From NCBI RefSeq assembly GCF_900460535.1, contig NZ_UHIL01000002.1:1178001-1242000 (forward strand): 64,000 nucleotides of DNA, written 5' to 3'. The notes under the pieces are model-generated. The model was not told the DNA's origin and made no database searches. It saw nothing but the letters and a program-made list of their open reading frames with translations. Source of the stretch: Vibrio parahaemolyticus (lineage in GTDB: Bacteria; Pseudomonadota; Gammaproteobacteria; Enterobacterales; Vibrionaceae). Shown in pieces: positions 11,360 to 20,812 of the stretch (its first letter is position 1; each line of letters starts with the position of its first letter). The position numbers and the translations under genes were made by a program.

Positions 11360-12250
11360 TTATTTGAGAGATTGCTTTGCGATACGGGAAAGCGCTTCGA
11401 GACTGGAAACGTCCACATAGTTTGGGCGAAACACGAGGGCTATTCTGCGGTGAGGGCCGGGCTCATTTAAATGCACTGCCGATAATACTGGGTAGTGCGT
11501 GACGAGCTGTTCCAGTGCCATTTCCGGGATCAAGGTTGTGCCCATTCCACTCATTACCATTTGAATTAACGTGTTTAGGCTGGTGGCACGGTATTCCTGA
11601 TTGGCGGTTTGTTCAGAGAGGCGGCAGGCATCCAAAATATGATCTTTGAGGCAGTGGCCTTCTTTAAGCAGCATGAGGTTGGTTTCTTGTAGTTCTTCGG
11701 ACGTAATGCTGCTTTTGTCTGTGTGCATTTGCCCATCGAGCGCGACCCAGTAAAAGTCTTCTTGCCAAAACTCTAACGTTAACAAGCCGTCACAAGGGTA
11801 GGGGATGGCCAGCACGGCCGCGTCAATCTCACCGCTGTGAACCATGTCGACAAGGACATGCGACTGTTCTTCGACGATGTCTATTTTCGCGTTGGGGTAC
11901 TGCTCTTTTAAGGTGAGTAACAACTTTGGCAGAAGATAAGGTGCAATGGTAGGGATCATGCCAATGGACAACGGAAAGCAAAAAGGTTCGCCGCAACTGT
12001 GGTCGAGGTGTGCCATGTCTTCTAGTTGAAGCATAATGTTGCTGGCTTTGTCCAAAACCTCACGACCAAGTGGCGTGACGAGCACTTTTTTATTGTCCCG
12101 CTCAAAAATCTTAATGCCTAGCTGACGCTCCAGTTCACTGACGCCTGTGCTCAACGTTGATTGGCGAACATGACACAAATCTGCTGCTTTACGAAAATGC
12201 AGCGTTTTTGAGACAGCCAAGGCATAAGATAATTGTTTTATCGATAGCAT
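11360..12250 (-). CDS. oxyR: OxyR-type LysR peroxide sensor
   Basis: LysR-family activator of 296 residues. The N-terminal winged helix-turn-helix (about 1-60) has the OxyR-like FRKAADLCHVRQSTLS segment, and the C-terminal effector domain holds two cysteines at 200 and 209 in GHCLKDHILDAC. This is the nine-residue spacing of the redox pair Cys199/Cys208 in E. coli OxyR, which forms a disulfide with H2O2. The residue two before the first cysteine is Gly, as reported for the ordinary OxyR1 form rather than the hypersensitive OxyR2 of V. vulnificus, which has Glu. dps and katG follow on the same strand and are the expected targets. Cysteine spacing makes OxyR much more likely than another LysR type. 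Confidence 0.92.
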   Translation of the reverse strand: MLSIKQLSYALAVSKTLHFRKAADLCHVRQSTLSTGVSELERQLGIKIFERDNKKVLVTPLGREVLDKASNIMLQLEDMAHLDHSCGEPFCFPLSIGMIPTIAPYLLPKLLLTLKEQYPNAKIDIVEEQSHVLVDMVHSGEIDAAVLAIPYPCDGLLTLEFWQEDFYWVALDGQMHTDKSSITSEELQETNLMLLKEGHCLKDHILDACRLSEQTANQEYRATSLNTLIQMVMSGMGTTLIPEMALEQLVTHYPVLSAVHLNEPGPHRRIALVFRPNYVDVSSLEALSRIAKQSLK

Positions 12251-12364
12251 AGCGTTTATCCATCCGTTGAGTCTTCTCGCCGTTCAAACTTCTCGTTCTA
12301 ATGATCAAGCTTAGAAGATGGCTTTTTGTTGTTCGAATTTCCCTAACGTTGTTCCTGCCTTTAT

Positions 12365-13240
12365 CTACCATCCTTTCGCTCGGCATTGCCGTTCGATTCT
12401 GAGCGCGACTTGTTGTACTTGGTGATCAAGATAATCGGTCGAGCTCACCATTTGTCGCATGTCTTCAACAAAATGAGCGGGGCGAATCATCCGCAAAGTG
12501 TTTTCGTTTTTGCAAATAAAGTCGACACGCGGAATGCCAAGTTCATCCTCGTATTCAATGATGTAAGTTGCGGCGGTTTGGTGATTAAGTTGTGTGTTGA
12601 GTTCGAACATCCAATTGAGATACTGCTCTTCAATCCAACTTGAATAGTGCTGCTGGAAATAGTTTTTAAGTGATTGATAGTTAGCACTATTGAAATGGTG
12701 ATATGTATTTCGTACTGCCGATTGCGGCTCACTTGTCGTTGGTGTGTACAGTTCTATGGGTAATTGATAGGGGTAGCGATCGTGGCTCCAATCTTCGATC
12801 ACCGATTTAACGTGATTCAAAATGTAGTGCAGGGCACTGAACAATCTCGCATAAACGAGGCGAGACCCGTAGAACAGGCGTAAATGTTCACCATTGTATT
12901 GATTGATGTAATTGAGCGGAATTTTATAATTCACGCTCAAGTCGTCTTCATTAGTTGCAGTGACCGGATCATTACTTTGCAACAACCAGTGTTGGTGCTT
13001 GCGCCAAAAGGCAATGTCGGCCGATAGCATGTCCGGCCAAGCGGTGATCGGGAGGTGCGAACGATGGGGGTCACTAAAAGATATGAGGTCGTTACCCTCA
13101 CCGTGCAGTTTTTGTAAATCGCTATTGAGCTGATAAATCGTGTTAGGGTCAGCTTGCTGCCATAGGCGCTGCTTTTCTTCTTCACTATTACTTTCTAAGT
13201 ACCCAGGCAGATAACGTTCATAAAGTCGTTCTTCTAACAT
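12365..13240 (-). CDS. Protein of unknown function, 291 residues
   Basis: Soluble-looking protein without signal peptide or membrane helices. I do not recognise a family. It is rich in Tyr, His, Gln and Trp and appears mainly helical; no catalytic motif stands out. ATG 13240 is preferred because AGAGAG lies just upstream; an ATG at 13261 adds seven residues. It ends about 115 bp before oxyR on the same strand, and another unknown gene lies upstream beyond a 250-bp gap, so operon membership is unclear. The unbroken frame and ribosome site support a real gene. Confidence 0.7.
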   Translation of the reverse strand: MLEERLYERYLPGYLESNSEEEKQRLWQQADPNTIYQLNSDLQKLHGEGNDLISFSDPHRSHLPITAWPDMLSADIAFWRKHQHWLLQSNDPVTATNEDDLSVNYKIPLNYINQYNGEHLRLFYGSRLVYARLFSALHYILNHVKSVIEDWSHDRYPYQLPIELYTPTTSEPQSAVRNTYHHFNSANYQSLKNYFQQHYSSWIEEQYLNWMFELNTQLNHQTAATYIIEYEDELGIPRVDFICKNENTLRMIRPAHFVEDMRQMVSSTDYLDHQVQQVALRIERQCRAKGW

Positions 13241-13497
13241 AACTACTCTCTGAAAAGGCATCTGTTGATAGAAAGTATATACGCAGAAATGGGAAGCACA
13301 GTTCTTTACGATGTCTCATGAAGCCGATAAAAGCTCTGGATGAGATCGTGACGAATGCACCTCCTAAGTGCTTGATGAGCAACGTTGTGCTTATCTCGAT
13401 TATGATAAATGAGCTTGTAGTCAATAAGTTGGTTGTTTATCGGGCAGGGCAATATTTTCAGCTTTAGGGCGTTCTAGTAATCAACGCGTAAAGTCGT

Positions 13498-14478
13498 TCA
13501 AACTGCCGTTGTCACCACCACAAACCGCTCATCTTGTCCCCATCTTGGTTCCGCATTCATTAAATTGAGCTCCAACGCCGTTTGGTATGGGTCAACGTCA
13601 AAATGGTTGCTTACTAAACCCCAGAGCATCCAGTTGATTGCGGTTTCATTCTCGGTAAGCTCTTCGAGTGGCGCTCGGAGGAAAAAGTATTCATCCAAGC
13701 CATCGTCACCAAGACTGCCATAGATAATGTTACGTAGCTCTCGATCCAAATCATGTTGGAGATTGATTGAGTCGTACAGTTGTTCTTCTGTTGGGCCATT
13801 CTCATGGCGATAAACATTGCGTTTTGACTCTTTGCATAAAGTACCTGAGCCTGTTTCAATACTTACGTTTTTTTGCGAGTGTTGTTCTAGTGCTTGGATA
13901 ATTTCATTCTCTAATTGGGCGAGTTTACTCAGCAAAATTTGATCATCGATGTTGTGCTCGTGAGTAGTCATTTTTTGAAAAGCCTTTACTCTCTCATAGA
14001 CTGAATTCCCGTGAGTAAGAGCTGCAAAGCACTGCTCTCTGAGTGCTTCATTGGCTTGCCAAATGCCTGAGTAGAGCCCGTAGTCATATCGATACGGTGG
14101 AAGATCTTCAGTATCTTCGCCTAATATTTCTCTCCAGTGCCTTTGCCACTTTTCATTTTTTTCTTGTTTTACACTTGCGTATTGGCTAACCCAATGGTTA
14201 CGAAGTGTTATGCCTAAAATGGCAAGAGGCCATGGAGCGAGCAAGTAAAAATAATAGTGAGAAGAGTTATCCCAAAAGTAACCGTAAATATAAATACTAA
14301 ATGCAATCACCCAAGTTCCCATAGTGCAAACAGTAATCCCTGACATTATCGATGATTGGCGTTTTGTTTCTCTTAATGTATTACCTTCCGCACATAACCA
14401 AAAAATGCCGCCAAAAACAAAGGCAAACGTCATTAATAAGTAAGCAAGCCCCGCTCCTAAAAATCCCCAAAGTGACAT
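13498..14478 (-). CDS. Membrane protein of unknown function, 326 residues
   Basis: The N-terminal 95 residues hold three hydrophobic helices (about 5-27, 45-66 and 74-92); the rest is a soluble, charged domain rich in Glu, Gln, Trp and Tyr with a long helical stretch (about 165-205). No family was recognised and no enzyme motif is visible. GGA lies about 12 bases before the ATG, a modest ribosome site. Upstream is the 520-bp region preceding the collagenase gene, which is transcribed the other way. Confidence 0.7.
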   Translation of the reverse strand: MSLWGFLGAGLAYLLMTFAFVFGGIFWLCAEGNTLRETKRQSSIMSGITVCTMGTWVIAFSIYIYGYFWDNSSHYYFYLLAPWPLAILGITLRNHWVSQYASVKQEKNEKWQRHWREILGEDTEDLPPYRYDYGLYSGIWQANEALREQCFAALTHGNSVYERVKAFQKMTTHEHNIDDQILLSKLAQLENEIIQALEQHSQKNVSIETGSGTLCKESKRNVYRHENGPTEEQLYDSINLQHDLDRELRNIIYGSLGDDGLDEYFFLRAPLEELTENETAINWMLWGLVSNHFDVDPYQTALELNLMNAEPRWGQDERFVVVTTAV

Positions 14479-14790
14479 GGTTTCTGATCCTTTTAAGTCC
14501 CACTTCTTTCTGGTGTGATGGAAGGGGATATGTAGTCCTAGTTCAGTGCCGTGATTTGCTCGATGCAGGTTTTACTCTCATTGATATTACGTTTCGACAA
14601 AAAAGGATGATGTCATTATGCAATAGAGTATTAGGCACGACGTGTGGCGAGAATTTACCATCATCCATTGCTTTCATATATGTGTTTTGATGCTTATTTG
14701 GTTCATGTCTCATAATGAAAACTCGTTTTCAATGGTTCTCAGTTGAGCTAATAACTAACTTTTTGGTCTGGTGCGATAAATTTCATTTTT

Positions 14791-14808
14791 TGAGTCACTT
14801 TTGACTCA
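14791..14808. promoter_or_regulatory. Palindrome TGAGTCA-N4-TGACTCA upstream of collagenase
   Basis: Perfect 7-bp inverted repeat with a 4-base spacer, 192 bp before the collagenase start. Form and size suit a dimeric regulator; identity unknown. Confidence 0.4.
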
Positions 14809-14872
14809 TGTTGACTTATTTAGAAAAAGGTAAATTAATGTTTTTATTAATAATTATTGAATCTTCCTGTGT

Positions 14873-14926
14873 GGGATTGGTCCCATTAAATTAGAGTAAT
14901 AAGTCTATTTTTGGGATCGGTTTCAT
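14873..14926. promoter_or_regulatory. Repeated operator-like 14-mer upstream of collagenase
   Basis: GGGATTGGTCCCAT (14873-14886) recurs as GGGATCGGTTTCAT (14913-14926), starting 40 bp later (about four helical turns). The first copy contains the palindrome GGGA-TTGG-TCCC. Two in-phase copies suggest binding of one regulator twice. Confidence 0.45.
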
Positions 14927-14937
14927 AAATTTTATGA
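14923..14937. promoter_or_regulatory. A/T palindrome TCATAAA-T-TTTATGA
   Basis: Perfect 7-bp arms around one central base, 63 bp before the collagenase start and overlapping the second GGGAT repeat by four bases. It loosely resembles the LuxR/OpaR/HapR-type core (TGATAAATTTATCA) but with altered outer bases. Confidence 0.3.
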
Positions 14938-14999
14938 TACTGATTTCACTGTTTGAGCTGTAAGGAATATAAACCCCACTCAATTTATTTTTATAATCA

Positions 15000-17462
15000 A
15001 TGAGTGTTGTTATGTCTCATATCCGTTTTTTCCCGCGTCATCGTTTGGCGCTTGCTTGCATGTTAGCGAGTGTTTCTAGCTTCTCTTTTGCCCAAAATCA
15101 GTGTGCTGTTGCTGATTTACAACAATCGCGTGATTTGGCCGCTGCCGTTTCTGGCGCTGAATATGATTGCTACCACGCTTGGTTCTCTGCGCCTTCAGCA
15201 ACGCTGAATGATATTTATAGCGAAGCAAGTTTAAGTCGCATTCAAGTCGCGTTGGATCAAGAAATTGCACGCTATCGTGGTGAAGCAGAACAAGCTCGCG
15301 TTCTAGAAAATCTAGGCGAATTTATTCGTGCGGCGTATTACGTTCGTTACAACGCTGGCACTGGCACACCTGAGTTTTCAGAAGCATTGAGTCAGCGTTT
15401 TGCTCAGTCAACGAACCTGTTCCTTAACAACCCTCATGCTTTGGATCAAGGTCGCGAGCAAGTTGGTGCAATGAAGAGCCTGACTTTGATGGTTGATAAC
15501 GTGAAGCAGTTGCCGCTGACCATGGATAGCATGATGGCAGCGTTGATGCACTTTAATCGTGACACCGCGAAAGACACCCAATGGGTTGATGGCCTGAACA
15601 ACTTGTTCCGCTCTATGGCAGGTCACGCGGCGAACGATGCGTTCTACCGCTACATGGCAAACAACACTCACCATATTGATACGTTAGCGCGATTCGCTTC
15701 TGACAATGCATGGGCGTTAGACACAGATGCAAATTTCATCGTTTTCAATGCATTACGTGAAACTGGTCGTCTACTTGCGAGCCCAGATCAAGAAACCAAA
15801 CGCAAAGCATTGGCTGTTATGCAGCAAGTGATGCAGCGTTACCCATTGGGCAGTGAGCACGACAAACTGTGGCTTGCCGCCGTTGAGATGATGAGTTACT
15901 ACGCGCCTGAGGGTTTGAATGGTCTAAACCTAGAGCAAGCGAAGCAAGATCTAGCAGCACGCGTGATGCCACATCGTTTCGAATGTCAGGGACCTGCCAT
16001 CATTCGCTCTGAAGATCTCACCGATGCTCAAGCTGCGAAAGCGTGTGAAGTGCTTGCTGCGAAAGAAGCAGACTTCCATCAAGTTGCGAATACTGGCAAT
16101 CAACCAGTGTCGGATGACTTGAACGATCGTGTTGAAGTCGCGGTGTTTGCAAGCAACGACAGCTACGTTGATTACTCTTCATTCCTGTTTGGCAATACAA
16201 CGGATAACGGTGGTCAGTACTTAGAGGGGACCCCGTCAAGAGCCGATAATACGGCGCGTTTCGTGGCTTATCGCTACGCGAATGGCGAAGATCTATCTAT
16301 TTTGAACCTTGAGCACGAGTACACTCACTACTTGGATGCACGTTTCAACCAATACGGTTCATTCAGCGACAACTTAGCTCATGGTCATATCGTTTGGTGG
16401 CTGGAAGGCTTTGCGGAATACATGCATTACAAACAAGGTTACAAGGCCGCGATCGATCTGATCCCAAGTGGCAAACTGAGCCTTTCAACCGTGTTTGACA
16501 CCACATACTCGCACGATAGTAACCGCATTTACCGTTGGGGCTACTTGGCGGTTCGCTTCATGCTAGAAAACCACCCTCAAGATGTAGAGAGCTTGTTGGC
16601 GTTGTCTCGTTCAGGTCAGTTTGCACAATGGGCGCAGCAGGTTACTGTGCTTGGTCAACAATACGATGCGGAATTTGAGCGTTGGTTGGATACGTTAGAA
16701 GCGGTAGTTGAACCGGAGCAACCAGGAACGGACCCAGAAGAGCCAAGCGAACCAACAGAACCTGAAGTGCAAGTGACGGAGCTGGCGGCGAACCAAAGCC
16801 TTCAACTGAGTGGCGAAGCATATAGCGAAAAACTGTTCTATGTTGACGTGCCTGCTAACACCGTTCGCTTTAATGTCTCTATTGAAGGAGCGGGTGATGC
16901 CGACCTTTACATGAGCTACAACAAAGTGGCGCATTACTACGACTTCGAAATGAGCCAGTACGCGGACGGTAGCAATGAAGAGATTCAATTTGCGCCAGAG
17001 CAAAATGGTTACGTTAAAGCAGGCCGTTACTACATCAGTTTAACAGGGCGTGATAGCTACGACTCCGTAAACCTTGTGGCTGCGTTAGAAGTTGAAGCGC
17101 AAACGCCACCAACACAAGTGCAAGACGATTTAGCTCCTGTGGTTTTGGAATCAGGAGAAGCGAAAGTGCTAACGGTTCATCAGCAGCGTTATGCCGCCGT
17201 TTATGTGCCTGAAGGCGTGAAAGAAGTACGCGTTTGGATGTCGAGCCAATCAAATGCGAACGACCCATACGGCGCTGGTAATGTGGACTTGTACGCAAGC
17301 CGCAAACACTGGCCGACAGCAGAGCAACACGAGTACGCATCAAACTATGCGGGCAGCAACGAATATCTTGCTATCCCAGTGACTGAAGCGGGCTATGTGC
17401 ACTTTTCTCTTCAAGCCCCTCAACAAGGTGATGATGTAGAGATGTTGGTTTATTTCTTCTAA
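15000..17462 (+). CDS. Secreted M9 microbial collagenase
   Basis: Zinc metalloprotease of 820 residues cleaving native collagen. A signal peptide ends near SFSFA. The collagenase activator-like N-terminal region spans about 40-320; the catalytic domain has HEYTH (His439, Glu440, His443) and the third zinc ligand Glu469 in WLEGFAEY, with the spacing seen in clostridial ColG. An acidic Pro/Glu linker (about 565-585) leads to two PPC-like beta domains (about 590-690 and 700-820), which in this family bind collagen; no PKD domain is visible. A second in-frame ATG at 15012 is also possible; neither has a strong ribosome site. The 0.3 kb upstream is full of operator-like repeats. A strong terminator follows. 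Confidence 0.95.
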   Translation: MSVVMSHIRFFPRHRLALACMLASVSSFSFAQNQCAVADLQQSRDLAAAVSGAEYDCYHAWFSAPSATLNDIYSEASLSRIQVALDQEIARYRGEAEQARVLENLGEFIRAAYYVRYNAGTGTPEFSEALSQRFAQSTNLFLNNPHALDQGREQVGAMKSLTLMVDNVKQLPLTMDSMMAALMHFNRDTAKDTQWVDGLNNLFRSMAGHAANDAFYRYMANNTHHIDTLARFASDNAWALDTDANFIVFNALRETGRLLASPDQETKRKALAVMQQVMQRYPLGSEHDKLWLAAVEMMSYYAPEGLNGLNLEQAKQDLAARVMPHRFECQGPAIIRSEDLTDAQAAKACEVLAAKEADFHQVANTGNQPVSDDLNDRVEVAVFASNDSYVDYSSFLFGNTTDNGGQYLEGTPSRADNTARFVAYRYANGEDLSILNLEHEYTHYLDARFNQYGSFSDNLAHGHIVWWLEGFAEYMHYKQGYKAAIDLIPSGKLSLSTVFDTTYSHDSNRIYRWGYLAVRFMLENHPQDVESLLALSRSGQFAQWAQQVTVLGQQYDAEFERWLDTLEAVVEPEQPGTDPEEPSEPTEPEVQVTELAANQSLQLSGEAYSEKLFYVDVPANTVRFNVSIEGAGDADLYMSYNKVAHYYDFEMSQYADGSNEEIQFAPEQNGYVKAGRYYISLTGRDSYDSVNLVAALEVEAQTPPTQVQDDLAPVVLESGEAKVLTVHQQRYAAVYVPEGVKEVRVWMSSQSNANDPYGAGNVDLYASRKHWPTAEQHEYASNYAGSNEYLAIPVTEAGYVHFSLQAPQQGDDVEMLVYFF

Positions 17463-17493
17463 TCGACGTTAAGTTAGTTTCGTAACACAAAAA

Positions 17494-17521
17494 AACACGC
17501 CGCCATTTTTGGCGGCGTGTT
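17494..17521 (+). terminator. Terminator of collagenase gene
   Basis: 11-bp perfect G/C-rich stem AACACGCCGCC/GGCGGCGTGTT with loop ATTTTT, followed by a T-rich stretch. Confidence 0.9.
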
Positions 17522-17748
17522 CGTTTTTCCTGCTTTTGGTTGTATTCAAACAGTGTTAAATACCAAACGTTTGCATGATTTCGAGATGTATCTGTCAATT
17601 TTTGTCGAAAGCGTCTCAATTTTGTGTTGGCATATCCTTCTCACATAATCTTTTTTAGCGCCGCGTTCTGTGACCTAGCTTCTGATTTGTGGTTTCTAAA
17701 CGGATACAATATATATGCACCCCGTGCAATAAAATTAAAGGGAATGAC

Positions 17749-17979
17749 ATGAAAACGCTTATTTATGACACGTTGATTAGCCTTGCAAGCCAAGAACCAG
17801 AACAACATGCACGTATCCGACAAAACCTATATGAACAGTTGGATCTGCCGTTCGATAAGCAACTGGCTTTGTACTCTTGTGCCCTTGGGCCTGCGAGTTC
17901 AGGTAAGCTTGAGAGCAGTCAAGGTATCAACAACGCTGTGGATTGCGCCGTTAAACTTCTGGAAACACCAGAACGCTAA
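17749..17979 (+). CDS. Small conserved-looking protein of unknown function, 76 residues
   Basis: Short soluble protein beginning MKTLIYDTLISLA, with a helical first half and two cysteines near the middle and end. ATG 17749 is chosen because AAGGGA lies 5-10 bases upstream; a frame start 60 bases earlier has no such site. A -10-like TACAAT occurs at 17705. The gene sits alone between two hairpin terminators, supporting an independent transcript. No family or function recognised. Confidence 0.7.
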   Translation: MKTLIYDTLISLASQEPEQHARIRQNLYEQLDLPFDKQLALYSCALGPASSGKLESSQGINNAVDCAVKLLETPER

Positions 17980-17999
17980 TCTACTTCGTTGTCTTTATC

Positions 18000-18027
18000 A
18001 CGGCCCAATACCCCAAGGGCCGTTTTT
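18000..18027 (+). terminator. Terminator of the 76-residue protein gene
   Basis: Stem ACGGCCC/GGGCCGT with a 10-base loop and a following T-run, 20 bp after the stop codon. Confidence 0.85.
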
Positions 18028-18028
18028 G

Positions 18029-18455
18029 TTTCTGCGTTTCCTCAACACACTTTTCGACGCCAATCCCTTCTCACCAAACGTGATCTAGTTGCCAGTTTGC
18101 TTTTCTTAACTATTTGTTACGTCAACGCATTTTATAACCTACTCATTTACAGCGAGTGGGTTAGGGCGTACATAAGGTTTTGTTGCTTGGAGTTTGTGTT
18201 TGGATTTTATATAAATAAAAACAATGACTTATTTTTGTTTTGTTTGCGGATGGCAAGAGCTGTCATCGACTGGAGGAGATTCACAGACTCTCATTGTGCT
18301 AGGCAGGGCGTATCTACGCCTCGATTTTCAGCCTTGAGTTAAGCGCAAAAGGGTGAGGGCGTATCGCGAATAGCTTTTATAATTTCGACTATTGAGTTCA
18401 TTCACACAAAACAACCAAACAAGTAATCGTGAGTGGAAACGAGTAGGAGAACAAC
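18029..18455 (+). other. Intergenic region upstream of amylase gene
   Basis: About 0.43 kb without a supported gene. It contains a small hairpin GGCGT-ATCT-ACGCC at 18307-18320 and the words AGGGCGTAT repeated near 18306 and 18357. No clear promoter or operator could be assigned. Confidence 0.4.
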
Positions 18456-19805
18456 ATGAGTGGCTTACAGGAAACGCAATCAGCAGGTGCAAACGTGATT
18501 TTGCACGCCTTTGATTGGAAGTACGCTGACATTGCCCAACGAGCAAATGAAATCCACGAGCTAGGTTATGGCTCGGTGCTGGTTTCGCCACCAATGAAAA
18601 GCGCCCACGATGAACGTTGGTGGCAGCGCTATCAACCACAAGATTACCGTGTTATCGACAACGCGCTCGGTGACACCCAAGACTTCATCTATATGGTTCG
18701 CGAGCTCGAACGCGTAGGCGTTTTGGTATACGCCGATGTGGTGTTTAACCACATGGCTAACGAAGCACATTTACGCCGTGATCTGCAATATCCTCGTCAG
18801 GACGTATTAGATCAATACCGACAAGACGAACATAAATATCAGTCTTTAAAGCTTTTCGGCGATTTATCCAAACCGCTATTTAGCGAAGAAGATTTTGTTG
18901 AAGCGTTTGGTATCAAAGACTGGAAAGATAAATGGCAGGTCCAAAATGGCCGAATTACAGGTGGGCCAACCGATCCTGGTTTACCAACCCTTCGCGTTTG
19001 TGAACATGTTGTCGAGCAGCAGCGAGCTTACTTAAAAGCATTGAAAGCGATAGGTGTGAAAGGCTTCCGTATTGATGCCGCGAAGCACATGACGCTTGAA
19101 CACTTAAAACGCGTATGGACAGACGACATAACCCAAGACGTGCATATTTTTGGGGAAATCATTACCGATGGCGGTGCAACAGAAGAAGAGTATCAACTGT
19201 TTCTTGAGCCGTATTTACAAGAAACCCGTTTAGGTGCGTATGATTTCCCGCTGTTTTCGACCATCTTTAAAGCATTTTCAAAAAAAGGCAGTTTCAAGTC
19301 TCTGATTGACCCTTACTGTTTTGGCCAAGCGCTTTCAAACGGTCGAGCCATCACTTTTGTGGTGACGCATGATATTCCCAACAACGACGTCTTTCTCGAT
19401 TTGATAATGGATGAAGAGGATGAGTGGATCGCTTATGCCTACATTCTTGGTCGCGATGGCGGCGTGCCTTTGGTTTATACCGATTTGGATACCAGCGGCA
19501 TTAAGAACAAAAACGGAAAGCCAAGATGGAAAGACGCTTGGAATGATCCTCGTATGGCGAAGATGATCGCGTTCCATAATGTGACTCATGGCGAATCAAT
19601 GACGGTACTGGAAGGGAATGACGATATGCTAGTGCTAAAACGCGGAGAGAAAGGCATTGTAGTGCTAAACAAATCCACGCGCGCACAATCGCTATCGCTA
19701 AAGACAGAGTGTGATTGGTTCGATTTGATGTCAGATCAAAGCGTTAAAGCCGGGATAGAACTGAAGGTTCCGGCAAAGTCGTTCATGTTATTGGTGCAAA
19801 AATAA
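18456..19805 (+). CDS. Cytoplasmic GH13 alpha-amylase-like glycoside hydrolase
   Basis: Protein of 449 residues with an alpha-amylase (beta/alpha)8 barrel: region I DVVFNH (about 94-99), nucleophile Asp207 in GFRIDAAKH, acid/base Glu234 in HIFGEI, and transition-state Asp306 in VVTHD. A short beta C-terminal domain follows (about 385-449). No signal peptide is present, so it probably acts on internal alpha-glucans or imported maltodextrins. It has a good ribosome site (AGTAGGAGA) and is followed by a terminator, so it forms a single-gene unit. Exact substrate specificity within GH13 cannot be told from sequence alone. Confidence 0.9.
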   Translation: MSGLQETQSAGANVILHAFDWKYADIAQRANEIHELGYGSVLVSPPMKSAHDERWWQRYQPQDYRVIDNALGDTQDFIYMVRELERVGVLVYADVVFNHMANEAHLRRDLQYPRQDVLDQYRQDEHKYQSLKLFGDLSKPLFSEEDFVEAFGIKDWKDKWQVQNGRITGGPTDPGLPTLRVCEHVVEQQRAYLKALKAIGVKGFRIDAAKHMTLEHLKRVWTDDITQDVHIFGEIITDGGATEEEYQLFLEPYLQETRLGAYDFPLFSTIFKAFSKKGSFKSLIDPYCFGQALSNGRAITFVVTHDIPNNDVFLDLIMDEEDEWIAYAYILGRDGGVPLVYTDLDTSGIKNKNGKPRWKDAWNDPRMAKMIAFHNVTHGESMTVLEGNDDMLVLKRGEKGIVVLNKSTRAQSLSLKTECDWFDLMSDQSVKAGIELKVPAKSFMLLVQK

Positions 19806-19825
19806 AAGCGGCGACAGAAGACAAT

Positions 19826-19854
19826 AAAAATGAGCTCAATAGGAGCTCGTTTTT
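19826..19854. terminator. Terminator between amylase and arsR-type genes
   Basis: GAGCTC/GAGCTC stem with loop AATAG extended by A5/T5 arms (one mismatch). Converging genes end 21 bp to the left and 20 bp to the right, so it may work in both directions. Confidence 0.8.
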
Positions 19855-19873
19855 ATATGAATCGTCAAAGCCG

Positions 19874-20167
19874 TTATTGGCATTCATTCACGCAACATTC
19901 GGCACGAAGAAAGTCGATGACATCGTCCAAACATTCGTATTCAGCAACACAAAAAAGAATACGGCCTTCACGGCGCTGAGTAATGAGTCCTGCAGAGGCT
20001 AAACTGGAAATATGATGAGAAAGTGTGGATGCAGGAATACCGAGTTTTTCTTGCACACCGCCTACCGCAATGCCTTTGTAGCCCGCTTTAACGACTTCTT
20101 TATAAATGCATAGACGGGTAGGGTGCCCTAATTCTTTTAATGCTTTAGCGACGGCTTCTAGCTCCAT
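19874..20167 (-). CDS. ArsR/SmtB-family repressor
   Basis: Small winged-helix repressor of 98 residues: dimer helix at the N-terminus, then the HPTRLCIYKEV segment, recognition helix around STLSHHISSLASAGL and a beta wing (RREGRILFC). Family members leave DNA when they bind metals, metalloids or other effectors. Possible ligands are Cys in RLCIY and a Cys-rich tail ending ECCVNEC. ATG 20167 is chosen because GAGG lies 6 bases upstream; the frame is open further upstream but lacks a site. It is divergent from a 97-residue unknown protein, its most likely target. The inducer cannot be deduced. Confidence 0.88.
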   Translation of the reverse strand: MELEAVAKALKELGHPTRLCIYKEVVKAGYKGIAVGGVQEKLGIPASTLSHHISSLASAGLITQRREGRILFCVAEYECLDDVIDFLRAECCVNECQ

Positions 20168-20301
20168 ACTGACCTCTAAACTGACCAACGTTAAATGTGT
20201 TTCGATAATAGGGAAACTCGCCTTGAATGCCAACTTTTCTGGTTTGACTCTGTGTGATTTCAGGCGAGTTTCATACCGACTCATACTGTGATGACAAAAA
20301 T

Positions 20302-20320
20302 TGTCTCCTCCAATGAGACA
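20302..20320. promoter_or_regulatory. Candidate operator TGTCTC-N7-GAGACA
   Basis: Perfect 6-bp inverted repeat in the divergent spacer between the ArsR-type gene and the 97-residue gene, 135 bp from the former start and 92 bp from the latter. Suitable for an ArsR dimer but unproven. Confidence 0.4.
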
Positions 20321-20411
20321 GATCAATCTTCATTATTATTTCACCCCACGTTCAAACTTCCTCTCCTACACTCTTTGATGAGTTGTCAGTTGGCAGAACA
20401 AGGAGGCGGCC

Positions 20412-20705
20412 ATGATTGCAGTTCATCGAGATTATTGTTTGTCTAGCAGTTCAGAGTTACACGCGCACGTTAAAGTAAACCCTGTTGGAAGATTGGAAGT
20501 TGAAATTATCGAACTTGAAGAGCGTCATACGACCGAGTTTGATGATTTATCTTTTGAAAGTCGTGGGTGTGAAACTCGAATTTGTGGCAAAGAAGACGCA
20601 ACCCCGTGGCAGTTCAATCTTGCAGTTACCGACGCGTTAGAGCTTTCTCATTTAGTTGAAGAAGCGAATGAAGAGTATGAGATTTTGATGAATGACCTCA
20701 TGTAG
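20412..20705 (+). CDS. Acidic protein of unknown function, 97 residues
   Basis: Strongly acidic soluble protein (many Glu/Asp in the C-terminal half) with cysteines at positions 9, 53 and 58. A near-consensus ribosome site AAGGAGG lies 7 bases before the ATG, so translation should be efficient. It is divergent from the ArsR-type gene with an inverted repeat between, and followed by a strong terminator. No family recognised; its link to the repressor is inferred from position. Confidence 0.75.
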   Translation: MIAVHRDYCLSSSSELHAHVKVNPVGRLEVEIIELEERHTTEFDDLSFESRGCETRICGKEDATPWQFNLAVTDALELSHLVEEANEEYEILMNDLM

Positions 20706-20767
20706 CTTTCATTATGGATGAAAGTCACTGTGGTGATTTAGGGCGGCGTGCTGACGTACAACCGACA

Positions 20768-20795
20768 AAAAACCTCCCAATGGTGGGAGGTTTTT
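20768..20795. terminator. Terminator between 97-residue gene and kef operon
   Basis: CCTCCCA/TGGGAGG stem with loop ATGG, extended by A and T runs on both sides, so able to act on both converging transcripts. Confidence 0.88.
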
Positions 20796-20812
20796 GTATT
20801 TCTGTTTTTGCG

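Larger units (their letters stand above)
14479..14999. other. Intergenic region upstream of collagenase gene
   Basis: About 0.5 kb with no convincing gene. The half nearest the collagenase is very A/T rich and contains several separate dyads and a repeated 14-mer (listed individually), suggesting complex transcriptional control. Confidence 0.55.

Noticed and set aside
17989..18342. 117-codon frame before the amylase gene
   Set aside because: It runs through a terminator and a low-complexity A/T-rich region and lacks a ribosome site.
20168..20326. N-terminal extension of the ArsR-type protein
   Set aside because: It would double the usual N-terminal length and cover the divergent promoter; ATG 20167 has a proper ribosome site.
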